Assembly: GCF_001905345.1 (NCBI RefSeq)
Contig: NZ_LFBV01000005.1
Location: forward strand, 434,001-498,000
Source: Streptomyces uncialis
GTDB lineage: Bacteria; Actinomycetota; Actinomycetes; Streptomycetales; Streptomycetaceae
Length of the DNA stretch: 64,000 nt
Reading direction: 5' to 3'
The notes below the pieces were generated by a model, which saw nothing but the letters and a program-made list of their open reading frames with translations, made no database searches and had not been told where the DNA came from. Below, piece after piece: positions 12,420 through 21,867 of the stretch. The stretch's first letter is position 1. Each line of letters starts with the position of its first letter. Position numbers and translations under genes: made by a program.

Positions 12420-14311
12420 CCTCGGCACTGACGTGGCAGCAGCTGCGCGACCTCACCCTGACCGAGCTGGACGACGCGGCCGACGGCTGGGCGGCGGTCG
12501 CCCGCCGGGCGGACGCCGCGGGCACCCAGGTCGACGGGGACATGGCCGGGACGCTGTCCAAGTCCCAGGAGAGCGAGTCGGCGAAGTCGGCCGTGGGCCG
12601 TCTCAAGCGGCTGAGCGGCAACTTCGACTACCTCCGCACCGAGTGCGGACTGATCCGCTCGGCGGTGAACGGACTGTCCCAGGAGCTGGCCGCCCCCAAG
12701 CGGCGGCTCGGGGCGGCGCTGGACGACGCGGGGGCCAACTCGTACACGGTCAACGAGGACGGCAGCGTCGCCTATCCCTCCGGCGGCAAGAACGCGATGA
12801 CCGGTGGGCCGAACCCCGGCGGGACGGCCTTCGGCAACAACGGCATGCTCGCGCCTCCCGGGGCGTCGAACGGCGGGCTGTCCGGTCCGCGGCTCGGCAC
12901 CCAGGGGCCGTACGGGCCGGGGCTCGGCGGCGGCCCCACGCTGACGCCCGGGGGCGGGCAGCCGATCAAGGGCGTGTACGAACCGAACCCGCACCAGGCG
13001 CGGGCGCAGGAGATCGCCGACTCGATCGCCCACGCCCTGCGCGAGGCCCGCGAGATCGACGGCCGGTACCAGAAGGCCCTGGGCGAGCTGAAGGCCGCGC
13101 CGGGGCTGACCGTCGACGCGAAGACATGGGCGGACATGGCCGCGGACGCCGGCACGGTCCGCTCGGCCGCGCGGACGTATCTGCTGGACGAGGTCCCGCT
13201 GGACAAGCCGGCCGCCGCCCGGGAGAGCTGGTGGGCGGGGCTCAGCCAGGAGCAGCGCGAGGAGTACCTCGCGGTGTACCCGGATGTGATCGGCAATCTG
13301 GACGGCATCCCCTCCGTCGTCCGGGACGAGGCGAACCGGGAGAACCTCCAGCTCCTGATCGCCAAGCTGGAGGGCCAGGGCGACGAGAAGTCCCAGTCCC
13401 AGCTCGGCGGGCTCAAGGAGATCGACCGTCAGCTCCAGGAGGGCAGCCGTCCGCCGATGATGCTGCTCGGCATCGGCGACGAGGGCAACGGCCGCGCGAT
13501 CGTCAGCTACGGCAACCCGGACACGTCGAAGAACGTCTCGGCGTATGTGCCGGGACTGGGGACGGCCCTGGACTCCGACTTCGCGAAGAACGACCTCAAG
13601 CGCGCCCGGGACACGGCGATCGGGGCCCGGGAGTACGACCAGTCCAGTGCCTCCATCGTGTGGCTCGGGTACGACGCGCCGCAGCTCCCCGACAACGACA
13701 ATCTGCTGCACAGCGGGGCCGTGATGAGTTCGGAGCGGGCCGAGAAGGGCGCCCCCGCGTACAACAGCTTCATGAGCGGGCTGAGCGCGACCAACGAGAA
13801 CGACGATCCGCATGTCACGTCGATCGGCCACTCGTACGGGTCACGCACGGTCGGCGCGGCCTCCCAGTTGGACGGGGGCATCCCCGGTGCGGACGACATC
13901 ATCCTGATCGGCAGCCCGGGAGTGGGCGTCGATCGGGCCGAGGACATGGGCGTGGGCAAGGAGAATGTGTACGTCGGCGCCGCGGAGAACGACCCGGTGT
14001 CCAAGCTGCCGTCCAAGGAGGAGGCGATCGCGTATCCCCTCAGCGGGTTCGTCCCGGGAGGGGCCATCCTCCGGGAGGTGAGCGATCTGGGCGACGACGA
14101 TCTGTGGTTCGGCAAGGACCCGGCGAGCGAGGCGTTCGGGGCCCAGCGGTTCGCGGTGGACGACGGCCCCCGTCCGATCATCGACGGAGAAGGCGCGACC
14201 CCCGCACACTCGAACTACTTCAATCCGGAGAAGGACCCCATGTCCGCCGACAACATCGCGAAGATCGTCGCCGGGCAGCCTGAGACGATCGACACGGAGC
14301 GCCATCGGTGA
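12416..14311 (+). CDS. DUF1023 alpha/beta hydrolase with N-terminal helical domain
   Basis: A 631-residue protein. Residues 1-130 form a helical region resembling ESX-substrate leaders; a Gly/Pro-rich linker follows (about 130-190); the C-terminal half is the DUF1023 alpha/beta hydrolase with nucleophile elbow GHSYGS (Ser473) and the downstream ILIGSPGVGV strand. The natural substrate of DUF1023 enzymes is unknown. GTG 12416 is fixed by the GTGA overlap with the upstream gene; the 3' end overlaps a lipoprotein gene in the same way, so three genes form one translationally coupled unit. No classical signal peptide is present, so any export would need a type VII-like route (inference). Confidence 0.85.
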   Translation: MTSALTWQQLRDLTLTELDDAADGWAAVARRADAAGTQVDGDMAGTLSKSQESESAKSAVGRLKRLSGNFDYLRTECGLIRSAVNGLSQELAAPKRRLGAALDDAGANSYTVNEDGSVAYPSGGKNAMTGGPNPGGTAFGNNGMLAPPGASNGGLSGPRLGTQGPYGPGLGGGPTLTPGGGQPIKGVYEPNPHQARAQEIADSIAHALREAREIDGRYQKALGELKAAPGLTVDAKTWADMAADAGTVRSAARTYLLDEVPLDKPAAARESWWAGLSQEQREEYLAVYPDVIGNLDGIPSVVRDEANRENLQLLIAKLEGQGDEKSQSQLGGLKEIDRQLQEGSRPPMMLLGIGDEGNGRAIVSYGNPDTSKNVSAYVPGLGTALDSDFAKNDLKRARDTAIGAREYDQSSASIVWLGYDAPQLPDNDNLLHSGAVMSSERAEKGAPAYNSFMSGLSATNENDDPHVTSIGHSYGSRTVGAASQLDGGIPGADDIILIGSPGVGVDRAEDMGVGKENVYVGAAENDPVSKLPSKEEAIAYPLSGFVPGGAILREVSDLGDDDLWFGKDPASEAFGAQRFAVDDGPRPIIDGEGATPAHSNYFNPEKDPMSADNIAKIVAGQPETIDTERHR

Positions 14312-14880
14312 GGACACAAGCAAAGTACGTCGTGACGGCGGTCGTGCTCGGTGCGCTCGTCACCGGGTGCGCGGAGACCAAGACCTCCGGTGCGGAGGGG
14401 GCTGAGAGGGCGAGGAGCGACATGAACATGCAAGAGGCGGCCGATCGGGCCGATGCCCTGTTGGACCTGACGTTCAAGGCCATCCGGCCGCCCGTGCAGT
14501 GGGCCCATGGCGACACCACGACGGGGAGCTGCGATCTGTCGCGCCGCCGGGTGGTGATGACGGTGATCTCCGAACAGATGCGGGGCAGCTTCCTCGGTGT
14601 GGTCGAACGCGCCTGGGAGAAGGCGGACGTCCGCATCACGAACGTGAACAAGAACAAGGAGTTCCCTGCCCTCTACGCCAAGACCGCGGACGGCTTCGGG
14701 CTCCGGTTGAGCATCGCGGGCGAGGGCCAGGCGTTCTTCGAGGTCGCCACCCCCTGCGTCGAGGAGTCCGAGGTAGCGGAGCCCACGGCCGAGCCGAACG
14801 GGCCGTCCTACAAGGATGTCGATCCCATCCCCCGGCCCAATGTCCGTTCCCCCTTCTGGTCGGCGGACAAGGCGCCCTGA
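14308..14880 (+). CDS. putative lipoprotein
   Basis: A 190-residue protein with a lipoprotein signal: short N-terminus, hydrophobic VVTAVVLGALVTGC with lipobox Cys at residue 21, then a charged mature region (SDMNMQEAADRADALLDLTF). The GTG at 14308 overlaps the upstream stop (GTGA). The family is not recognised; relatives often accompany DUF1023 hydrolases. It may act as surface partner or protective protein for the coupled hydrolase, which is inference only. Confidence 0.75.
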   Translation: MRTQAKYVVTAVVLGALVTGCAETKTSGAEGAERARSDMNMQEAADRADALLDLTFKAIRPPVQWAHGDTTTGSCDLSRRRVVMTVISEQMRGSFLGVVERAWEKADVRITNVNKNKEFPALYAKTADGFGLRLSIAGEGQAFFEVATPCVEESEVAEPTAEPNGPSYKDVDPIPRPNVRSPFWSADKAP

Positions 14881-15007
14881 GCGGCGGCACGGACCACCCG
14901 TACGGCCTGGAAAAGGGGGCGAAAGCCCCAGGTCGCCGCATACAAGACCTTCCGTTCGAGTGGAACGTCACAGTGCGTAGCTCTGCTGCGCCTCAAGCGT
15001 GAGGGCC

Positions 15008-15013
15008 TAGCAT
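15008..15013 (+). promoter_or_regulatory. -10-like element just upstream of mutA
   Basis: TAGCAT ends 6 nt before the mutA ATG (15020). The spacing would put the transcript start at or next to the start codon, suggesting a leaderless mRNA. No good -35 match is seen. Confidence 0.35.
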
Positions 15014-15019
15014 CTGAGC

Positions 15020-16876
15020 ATGACGGTCCTGCCTGACGACGGGCTTTCGCTGGCCGCCGAGTTCCCTGATGCGACCCATGCGCAGTGGCAGCGCCTCGTG
15101 GAAGGCGTACTGCGCAAGTCGGGCAAGGAGGTCTCGGGCGACGACGCCGAGGAAGCGCTGTCCACGACGCTTGAGGACGGGCTCAGCACCCGGCCGCTTT
15201 ACACCGCGCGGGACGCGGTGGCCGATACCGGGTTCCCCGGCTTCGCCCCCTTCGTGCGGGGCGGACGCCCCGAGGGAGCGACACCGGGCGGCTGGGACGT
15301 GCGCCAGCGGCACGCCGGGGGCGATCCCGCGCGGACCAACGAGGCCGTGCTCGCCGATCTGGAGAACGGCGTCACCTCGCTGTGGCTCACCGTGGGTCCC
15401 GGCTCCGTGCCCGTCGACGGGATCGGGCGGGCGCTGGACGGCGTGTACCTCGACCTCGTGGCGGTCGTCCTCGACGCGGGTGACGCGTCAGGGGCCGCCG
15501 GACGCGCGCTGCTGGAGCTGTACGGCGAACGCGGGGTGCGGGCCGACGAGGCGCGCGGCAACCTCGGGGCCGATCCGCTCGGGTACGCGGCGCGCTCCGG
15601 ACGGGAGCCCGGCCCCACGGACTGGCACGACGCCGTGGACCTGGCGCGGACCACCGCCGGCCGATGGCCCGGGGTCCGGGCGCTGACCGTGGACGCGCTG
15701 CCGTTCCACGAGGCCGGTGGATCGGCCGCGCAGGAACTCGGGCTCTCCCTGGCCACCGGTGTGGCGTATCTGCGGCTGCTCACCGACGCGGGGCTGAGCG
15801 TGGACGAGGCGGTCGGACAGCTGGACTTCCGGTACGCGGCGACTGCCGACCAGTTCCTGACGATCGCGAAACTGCGGGCCGCCCGGCGGCTGTGGGCGCG
15901 GGTCGTCGAGGTGTCGGGGGGCGGCGCGGGCGCGCAGCGCCAGCACGCGGTGACCTCGTCGGTGATGATGACCCGGCGCGACCCGTATGTGAACATGCTG
16001 CGGACCACCCTGGCGACCCTGGGAGCCGGGGTCGGCGGCGCCGACGCGGTGACGGTGCTGCCGTTCGACGACGCGATCGGGCTGCCGGACGCGTTCGCGC
16101 GGCGGATCGCCCGGAACACCTCGGCGGTCCTGGTGGAGGAGTCGCATCTGGCGCGGGTCGTGGACCCGGCGGGCGGGTCCTGGTACGTGGAGCGGCTGAC
16201 CGACGAGCTCGCCCACGCGGGCTGGGAGTTCTTCCGCGAGGTGGAGCGGGCCGGCGGAGCGGCGGCGGCACTGCGGTCCGGGTTCACCGGGGAGCGGCTG
16301 GCGGCGACCTGGGCGGCGCGCGGCAAGCGGCTGGCGACCCGGCGGGAGCCCATCACGGGCGTCAGCGAGTTCCCGAACCTCGGGGAGCGGCCGGTGGAGC
16401 GCGAGCCCGCGCCCGCCCCGGTCTCCGGCGGACTGCCCCGGGTACGCCGCGACGAGGCGTACGAGGTGCTGCGGGCCAGGTCGGACGCGTATCTGGCGCG
16501 GACGGGTGAGCGGCCGAAGGTGTTCCTCGCGGCGCTCGGTCCGGCCGCCGCGCACACCGCGCGGGCCTCGTTCGCCGCGAACCTGTTCCAGGCCGGGGGG
16601 ATCGAACCCGTCCATGACCCGGTGTCGGTGGACGCCGCTACGGTCGCCGCCGCGTTCACCGCGAGCGGTGCCACGCTCGCGTGTCTGTGCTCCAGCGACC
16701 CCGTGTACGCGGAGCAGGGCGCGGCGGTGGCCGCCGCGCTGCGGGCGGCGGGCGCCGCACGGGTGCTGCTCGCGGGCAGGCCCGGTGAGGTCCCGGACGT
16801 GGACACGTACGTCTTCGCGGGCTGTGACGCCGTCGCCACCCTCACCTCCGTACTCGACTCCCTGGGAGTGTCGTGA
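15020..16876 (+). CDS. mutA: methylmalonyl-CoA mutase small (beta) subunit
   Basis: A 618-residue small subunit of the heterodimeric mutase that interconverts succinyl-CoA and (R)-methylmalonyl-CoA. The TIM-barrel region shows RPLYTARD, RRDPYVNMLRTTLATLGAG and DPAGGSWYVERLTDELA; the C-terminal flavodoxin-like domain lacks the cobalamin-binding DxHxxG motif, as expected for the non-catalytic subunit. Its stop overlaps the scpA start (GTGATGG). In Streptomyces this reaction supplies methylmalonyl-CoA for polyketides and disposes of propionyl-CoA. Confidence 0.96.
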   Translation: MTVLPDDGLSLAAEFPDATHAQWQRLVEGVLRKSGKEVSGDDAEEALSTTLEDGLSTRPLYTARDAVADTGFPGFAPFVRGGRPEGATPGGWDVRQRHAGGDPARTNEAVLADLENGVTSLWLTVGPGSVPVDGIGRALDGVYLDLVAVVLDAGDASGAAGRALLELYGERGVRADEARGNLGADPLGYAARSGREPGPTDWHDAVDLARTTAGRWPGVRALTVDALPFHEAGGSAAQELGLSLATGVAYLRLLTDAGLSVDEAVGQLDFRYAATADQFLTIAKLRAARRLWARVVEVSGGGAGAQRQHAVTSSVMMTRRDPYVNMLRTTLATLGAGVGGADAVTVLPFDDAIGLPDAFARRIARNTSAVLVEESHLARVVDPAGGSWYVERLTDELAHAGWEFFREVERAGGAAAALRSGFTGERLAATWAARGKRLATRREPITGVSEFPNLGERPVEREPAPAPVSGGLPRVRRDEAYEVLRARSDAYLARTGERPKVFLAALGPAAAHTARASFAANLFQAGGIEPVHDPVSVDAATVAAAFTASGATLACLCSSDPVYAEQGAAVAAALRAAGAARVLLAGRPGEVPDVDTYVFAGCDAVATLTSVLDSLGVS

Positions 16877-19083
16877 TGGCGATCCCCGATTTCACCGGTG
16901 TGGAGCTGGGCGACGGTCCCGGCCAGGGCTCCGAGGAGCAGTGGCGTTCGGCGCTGAAGGAGTCCACCGGCCAGGACGACGGCGAGCTGTCGTGGGAGAC
17001 CCCGGAGGGCATCCGCGTCAAGCCGCTGTACACCGGGCGGGACCTGGAGGGCCTGGACTTCCTGGACACGTATCCCGGGGTGGCGCCGTATCTGCGCGGG
17101 CCGTATCCGACGATGTACGTCAATCAGCCGTGGACCATCCGGCAGTACGCGGGGTTCTCGACGGCGGAGGAGTCCAACGCGTTCTACCGGCGCAATCTCG
17201 CGGCCGGGCAGAAGGGGCTGTCGGTCGCGTTCGACCTGCCGACGCACCGGGGCTACGACAGCGACCATCCCCGGGTGACGGGCGATGTGGGCATGGCGGG
17301 TGTCGCGATCGACTCGATCTACGACATGCGGCAGCTGTTCGACGGCATCCCGCTGGACCGGATGAGTGTGTCGATGACGATGAACGGCGCGGTGCTTCCG
17401 GTGCTGGCGCTGTACATCGTCGCCGCCGAGGAGCAGGGCGTACCGCCGGAGAAGCTGGCCGGGACCATCCAGAACGACATCCTCAAGGAGTTCATGGTCC
17501 GCAACACGTACATCTATCCGCCGAAGCCGTCGATGCGGATCATCTCCGACATCTTCGCGTTCACCTCGCGGCGGATGCCCCGCTACAACTCGATCTCCAT
17601 CTCCGGGTACCACATCCAGGAGGCGGGGGCGACGGCCGATCTGGAGCTGGCGTACACCCTGGCCGACGGGGTGGAGTACCTGCGGGCGGGGCGGGGTGCC
17701 GGGCTGGACGTGGACGCGTTCGCGCCGCGGCTGTCGTTCTTCTGGGCGATCGGCATGAACTTCTTCATGGAGGTCGCGAAGCTGCGGGCGGCGCGGCTGC
17801 TGTGGGCGAGGCTGGTCAAGGAGTTCGGGCCCGGGAACCCCAAGTCGCTGTCGCTGCGGACGCATTCGCAGACCTCGGGCTGGTCGCTGACCGCGCAGGA
17901 CGTGTTCAACAATGTGACGCGGACCTGTGTGGAGGCGATGGCGGCGACGCAGGGGCACACCCAGTCGCTGCACACCAACGCGCTGGACGAGGCACTGGCC
18001 CTGCCGACGGACTTCTCGGCGCGGATCGCCCGCAACACCCAGCTCCTGATCCAGCAGGAGTCGGGCACGACCCGGGTCATCGACCCGTGGGGCGGCAGCG
18101 CGTACGTGGAGCGGCTGACGTACGACCTGGCGCGGCGGGCCTGGGCGCACATCCAGGAGGTCGAGGCGGCGGGCGGGATGGCGCAGGCCATCGACGCGGG
18201 CATCCCGAAGCTGCGGGTCGAGGAGGCGGCGGCCCGGACGCAGGCGCGGATCGACTCGGGGCGCCAGCCGGTGATCGGGATCAACAAGTACCGGGTCGAG
18301 ACCGACGAGCAGATCGATGTGCTGAAGGTCGACAACTCCTCGGTGCGTGAGCGGCAGCTCGACAAGCTGCGGCGGCTGCGCGCGGAGCGGGACGAGCAGG
18401 TGTGCCAGGACGCGCTGCGCGCGCTGACCCGGGCCGCCGAGGACGGTCCCGGGCCGGGGCTGGAGGGCAATCTGCTGGCCCTGGCGGTGGACGCGGCCCG
18501 GGCGAAGGCGACGGTCGGGGAGATCTCGGACGCCCTGGAGAAGGTCTACGGGCGGCACGCGGGCCAGATCCGTACGATCTCGGGTGTGTACCGCACCGAA
18601 GCAGGTGAGTCGCCGTCCGTGGAGCGCACCCGGGCGCTGGTGGACGCCTTCGAGCAGGACGAGGGCCGCCGTCCGCGCATACTCGTCGCGAAGATGGGCC
18701 AGGACGGCCATGACCGGGGGCAGAAGGTGATCGCGACGGCGTTCGCGGACCTCGGCTTCGACGTGGACGTGGGCCCGCTGTTCCAGACCCCGGCGGAGGT
18801 CGCGCGGCAGGCGGTGGAGGCGGATGTGCACATCGTGGGTGTGTCGTCGCTGGCGGCCGGGCACCTCACGCTCGTCCCCGCGCTGCGGGAGCAGCTCGCG
18901 GAGGAGGGCCGGGAGGACATCATGATCGTGGTCGGCGGGGTGATCCCCCCGCAGGACGTGGCGGCGCTGCACGAGGCGGGCGCGACCGCGGTGTTCCCGC
19001 CCGGCACGGTCATCCCGGACGCGGCGTACGACCTGGTGGTGCGGCTCGCGGACCGGCTCGGGCACGAGTCCGGGGAGCGGTGA
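16873..19083 (+). CDS. scpA: methylmalonyl-CoA mutase large (alpha) subunit, adenosylcobalamin-binding
   Basis: A 736-residue catalytic subunit, also called mutB. It carries the substrate barrel (TMYVNQPWTIRQYAGFST, GLSVAFDLPTHRGYDSDHP), the RTHSQTSGWSLTAQD segment, and the C-terminal B12 domain with KMGQDGHDRG (DxHxxG, axial His near 616). The start is either GTG 16873 or the adjacent ATG 16876; GTG overlaps the mutA stop. Followed 10 bp later by meaB, forming mutA-scpA-meaB. Confidence 0.97.
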   Translation: MMAIPDFTGVELGDGPGQGSEEQWRSALKESTGQDDGELSWETPEGIRVKPLYTGRDLEGLDFLDTYPGVAPYLRGPYPTMYVNQPWTIRQYAGFSTAEESNAFYRRNLAAGQKGLSVAFDLPTHRGYDSDHPRVTGDVGMAGVAIDSIYDMRQLFDGIPLDRMSVSMTMNGAVLPVLALYIVAAEEQGVPPEKLAGTIQNDILKEFMVRNTYIYPPKPSMRIISDIFAFTSRRMPRYNSISISGYHIQEAGATADLELAYTLADGVEYLRAGRGAGLDVDAFAPRLSFFWAIGMNFFMEVAKLRAARLLWARLVKEFGPGNPKSLSLRTHSQTSGWSLTAQDVFNNVTRTCVEAMAATQGHTQSLHTNALDEALALPTDFSARIARNTQLLIQQESGTTRVIDPWGGSAYVERLTYDLARRAWAHIQEVEAAGGMAQAIDAGIPKLRVEEAAARTQARIDSGRQPVIGINKYRVETDEQIDVLKVDNSSVRERQLDKLRRLRAERDEQVCQDALRALTRAAEDGPGPGLEGNLLALAVDAARAKATVGEISDALEKVYGRHAGQIRTISGVYRTEAGESPSVERTRALVDAFEQDEGRRPRILVAKMGQDGHDRGQKVIATAFADLGFDVDVGPLFQTPAEVARQAVEADVHIVGVSSLAAGHLTLVPALREQLAEEGREDIMIVVGGVIPPQDVAALHEAGATAVFPPGTVIPDAAYDLVVRLADRLGHESGER

Positions 19084-19093
19084 GCCGACGGGC

Positions 19094-20212
19094 ATGGCGA
19101 GGACGATCGATCTCGACGCCTATACGAAGGGCGTGCTCGACGGGAAGCGGGCGTTCGTCGCGCGGGCCGTCACCCTGGTGGAGTCGACGCGCGCCGACCA
19201 CCGGGAGCAGGCGCAGCGGCTGCTGACCGAGCTGCTGCCGCACTCGGGCCGCGCCCGGCGGGTCGGCGTCAGCGGGGTGCCGGGTGTCGGCAAGTCGACG
19301 TTCATCGACGCGCTGGGGACGATGCTGACGGGGCTCGGGCACCGGGTCGCGGTGCTGGCCGTCGATCCCTCGTCGACACGGACCGGGGGTTCGATCCTCG
19401 GGGACAAGACCCGGATGGAGCGGCTGGCGGTGGACCCGGCGGCGTTCGTGCGGCCCTCGCCCACGGCGGGCACGCTCGGCGGGGTCGCCAAGGCCACCCG
19501 GGAGTCGATCGTGGTGATGGAGGCCGCGGGGTACGACGTGGTGCTGGTGGAGACGGTCGGGGTCGGGCAGTCGGAGACGGCGGTCGCGGGCATGGTGGAC
19601 ACGTTCCTGCTGCTGTCGCTGGCGCGGACCGGCGACCAGTTGCAGGGCATCAAGAAGGGCGTCCTGGAGCTCGCGGACGTCATCGCGGTCAACAAGGCCG
19701 ACGGCCCCCATGAGCGGGACGCCCGCGGGGCGGCCCGTGAACTGGCGGGCGCGCTGCGGCTGATGCACGCGGCGGACGCCGCCTGGACTCCCCCGGTGCT
19801 GAGTTGCAGTGCCCGGGAGGGCACCGGGCTGGACACGGTGTGGGAGCGGGTGGAGGAGCACCGGGCACGCCTTGAGGCGACGGGCCGGCTGGCCGCCAGA
19901 CGCCGGGACCAGCAGGTGTCGTGGACCTGGGCGATGGTCCATGACGAGCTGCTGGACCGGCTGCGCACCCATCCGGGGGTCCGGGCCCTGGCCCCTTCCC
20001 TGGAGCGGCGGGTACGGGACGGGGAGCTGACGGCGACACTGGCGGCCGAGCGGATTCTCGATGTGTTCGGGGGCGGGGACGGGGGCGGCGCGGGCACCGG
20101 GGCCGACGAGGCTGCCGGAACGCCCAGGGCGGCTGGAGCACCCGGAGCCACCGGAAGCGACGGGGCCGATGACGGGCCGTCGGGCGGGGACTCGGGCGGG
20201 GCGTCCGGCTGA
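19094..20212 (+). CDS. meaB: MeaB family GTPase, methylmalonyl-CoA mutase chaperone
   Basis: A 372-residue G3E GTPase. Walker A GVPGVGKST (about residues 61-69), VDPSS and ETVGVGQSE switch-region motifs, and NKAD (G4) are all present. MeaB gates adenosylcobalamin delivery to the mutase and protects it from inactivation. The last 50 residues are a Gly/Ala/Asp/Ser-rich tail not typical of the core family and probably disordered. It is convergent with the following methyltransferase gene (13 bp between stops). Confidence 0.95.
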   Translation: MARTIDLDAYTKGVLDGKRAFVARAVTLVESTRADHREQAQRLLTELLPHSGRARRVGVSGVPGVGKSTFIDALGTMLTGLGHRVAVLAVDPSSTRTGGSILGDKTRMERLAVDPAAFVRPSPTAGTLGGVAKATRESIVVMEAAGYDVVLVETVGVGQSETAVAGMVDTFLLLSLARTGDQLQGIKKGVLELADVIAVNKADGPHERDARGAARELAGALRLMHAADAAWTPPVLSCSAREGTGLDTVWERVEEHRARLEATGRLAARRRDQQVSWTWAMVHDELLDRLRTHPGVRALAPSLERRVRDGELTATLAAERILDVFGGGDGGGAGTGADEAAGTPRAAGAPGATGSDGADDGPSGGDSGGASG

Positions 20213-20225
20213 CGGTCCCGCGGGG

Positions 20226-21104
20226 TCACCCGGTCCGGTCGCCGAACCCGTACACGTTGAAGCGGTACGCCTCGATGTCCGCGCGGCGGACCCGGGCCAG
20301 CAGGGACAGCAGGGCGCGGGTCGGCTGGGGCACGGCGCGGCGGACCTCGGCGGGCAGCCGGGCGAAGGTGCGGGTGTCCTCCAGGGTGACGGATGGGTGC
20401 CAGGCGGCGGGTGCGGCGGGGTCGTCGCAGCGCCAGACCATCCGGGCGGCGACCTTGCTGAGGACGTCGTGCCGGTCCTGGCCGTCGATCATGTGGGAGG
20501 ACGCGGTCTCCAGGGCCAGCCTGGCGCCGGGGAGCCGTGCGGCGATCATGCGGAACACGTCCCGTACCTGGTCCTCGGGCAGATAGATCAGGACGGCCTC
20601 GGCGGCCAGGAAGTACGGGCCGGGGCTCTCCCGCACCGCGTCGGTCCAGGCCGGGTCGGTGACCGACAGGGCGAGGGTGCGGCGGCGGTCGGTGTCGGTG
20701 AAGTAGCGGCGGCGCAGGGCCGTCACATCGGGCAGGTCCAGGTCGAACCAGTGGACGTGCCCGGTGTCGAGGCGTTCGAAGCGGGTGTTGAGGCCGGTGC
20801 CCAGCTCCACGACCGTCCCGCCGGGGTGTTCCTGGAGGAACGCCCGTACCCAGTGGTCGAAGAGCAGGGTGCGCAGATTGGAGCCGACGAGGCTGCGGGC
20901 GCCGTCGAAGCGGGAGAAGTCGTAGTCGAGGGACTCGACCATCTCCACCGCCTTGGGGTCGCTGAGCATCCCGTGGCGTTTCCTCGTCTCCAGCGCGCGG
21001 GCGTACAGGGGGATCAGCAGGGTCTCCTGGATCTCGCCCAGTTCCGGGACGTGCTTGGGTGCCCCCGAGGGGGAGGCGGGGTGCGTGTCGGGCACGGTGC
21101 TCAC
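20226..21104 (-). CDS. class I SAM-dependent methyltransferase, LCM/TcmP-like, iron-regulated
   Basis: A 292-residue member of the leucine carboxyl methyltransferase-like family (PPM1/TcmP type): VVELGTGLNTRFERL (SAM-binding motif I, about residue 95), WFDLDLPDV (motif II acidic residues), and YFLAAEAVLIYLP. These enzymes O-methylate carboxyl or hydroxyl groups of small molecules, often in secondary metabolism. The ATG lies 34 nt downstream of an iron box, so DmdR1/IdeR repression is likely and a role in siderophore or iron metabolism is possible. Substrate unknown. Confidence 0.88.
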   Translation of the reverse strand: MSTVPDTHPASPSGAPKHVPELGEIQETLLIPLYARALETRKRHGMLSDPKAVEMVESLDYDFSRFDGARSLVGSNLRTLLFDHWVRAFLQEHPGGTVVELGTGLNTRFERLDTGHVHWFDLDLPDVTALRRRYFTDTDRRRTLALSVTDPAWTDAVRESPGPYFLAAEAVLIYLPEDQVRDVFRMIAARLPGARLALETASSHMIDGQDRHDVLSKVAARMVWRCDDPAAPAAWHPSVTLEDTRTFARLPAEVRRAVPQPTRALLSLLARVRRADIEAYRFNVYGFGDRTG

Positions 21105-21137
21105 CTCTTCGTCGCTGCGGACGTCTCGCGGGACACC

Positions 21138-21156
21138 CTAGGTTAGGCAAGCCTAA
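21138..21156. promoter_or_regulatory. iron box (DmdR1/IdeR operator)
   Basis: CTAGGTTAGGCAAGCCTAA agrees with the Streptomyces iron-box consensus TTAGGTTAGGCTNACCTAA at about 15 of 19 positions, with a TTAGGC-AA-GCCTAA palindrome at 21143-21156. It is 34 nt before the methyltransferase start and 130 nt before the DUF7144 gene, so it more likely controls the former. Confidence 0.8.
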
Positions 21157-21285
21157 GTTTCACCCGTTCGGCCGTACCCGGTTCGCCGTGGCGCTCCGTA
21201 CGGCACACGCTCGGGGCACCGGGTCCTTGGCGGTCCGAGGCCCGCCGCTCAGCACCGAGGGACCGCGTTCCGACGGGAGAACCCC

Positions 21286-21732
21286 ATGAGCAGCACGACA
21301 CCCCCGCCCGCGGGCACCCCGCGGACGGACCGGCCCGACCACCGCCGCGACAGCTGGATCACCGGCGGAACCGTCTTCGCCGGGGTACTGATGATCGTCT
21401 CCGGTGTGCTGTCGGTCCTCAACGGCATCGCGGCGCTCGCCAAGGACGATGTGTACGCGCGGGTCGGCGACTACGTCTTCGGGTTCAGCCTGACCAGCTG
21501 GGGCTGGATCCACATCGTGCTGGGCGTGCTCGTCGCGATCGTCGGCTACGGCATCCTGAAGGGCGCCGACTGGGCGCGTGCCACGGGTGTCGGACTGGCC
21601 GCGCTGAGCGTCGTCCTCAACTTCATGTGGCTGCCGTACCTGCCGCTGTGGGCGCTCATCTCCATCGCCATCGGCATCTTCGTGATCTGGGCGCTGTGCA
21701 GCGGGGCGGGCCGCGAGGAGCGGGTGCTCTAG
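21286..21732 (+). CDS. DUF7144-type small membrane protein
   Basis: A 148-residue protein with a Pro/Thr-rich cytoplasmic lead and four hydrophobic segments (about residues 28-50, 65-85, 90-110, 115-140: VFAGVLMIVSGVLSVLNGIA; WIHIVLGVLVAIVGYGILKG). This layout matches small four-helix actinobacterial membrane proteins annotated DUF7144. Function unknown. Confidence 0.8.
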   Translation: MSSTTPPPAGTPRTDRPDHRRDSWITGGTVFAGVLMIVSGVLSVLNGIAALAKDDVYARVGDYVFGFSLTSWGWIHIVLGVLVAIVGYGILKGADWARATGVGLAALSVVLNFMWLPYLPLWALISIAIGIFVIWALCSGAGREERVL

Positions 21733-21783
21733 CGTCCACCCCGTTGTCCGCGGGGCGGCCGGGCGGTGTCCGGCACGCTCCGC

Positions 21784-21815
21784 GGCGGGTCCGCCCGGTA
21801 CGCCGGGCGGACCGC
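21784..21815 (+). terminator. hairpin terminator after the DUF7144 gene
   Basis: GC-rich inverted repeat, about 14 paired bases with one bulge, around a short TAC-containing loop, 50 bp after the stop at 21732 and before the DUF1254 gene. Confidence 0.55.
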
Positions 21816-21867
21816 CCACGGCGGCCGGCGGCACGGGCCCCGGTGCCGTGAGCTGGAGGGAGCGGCC

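Noticed and set aside
15199..19095. A 1298-codon minus-strand open frame across mutA and scpA
   Set aside because: Composition is Arg/Pro-rich and antisense to two well-conserved enzymes; no domain is recognisable.
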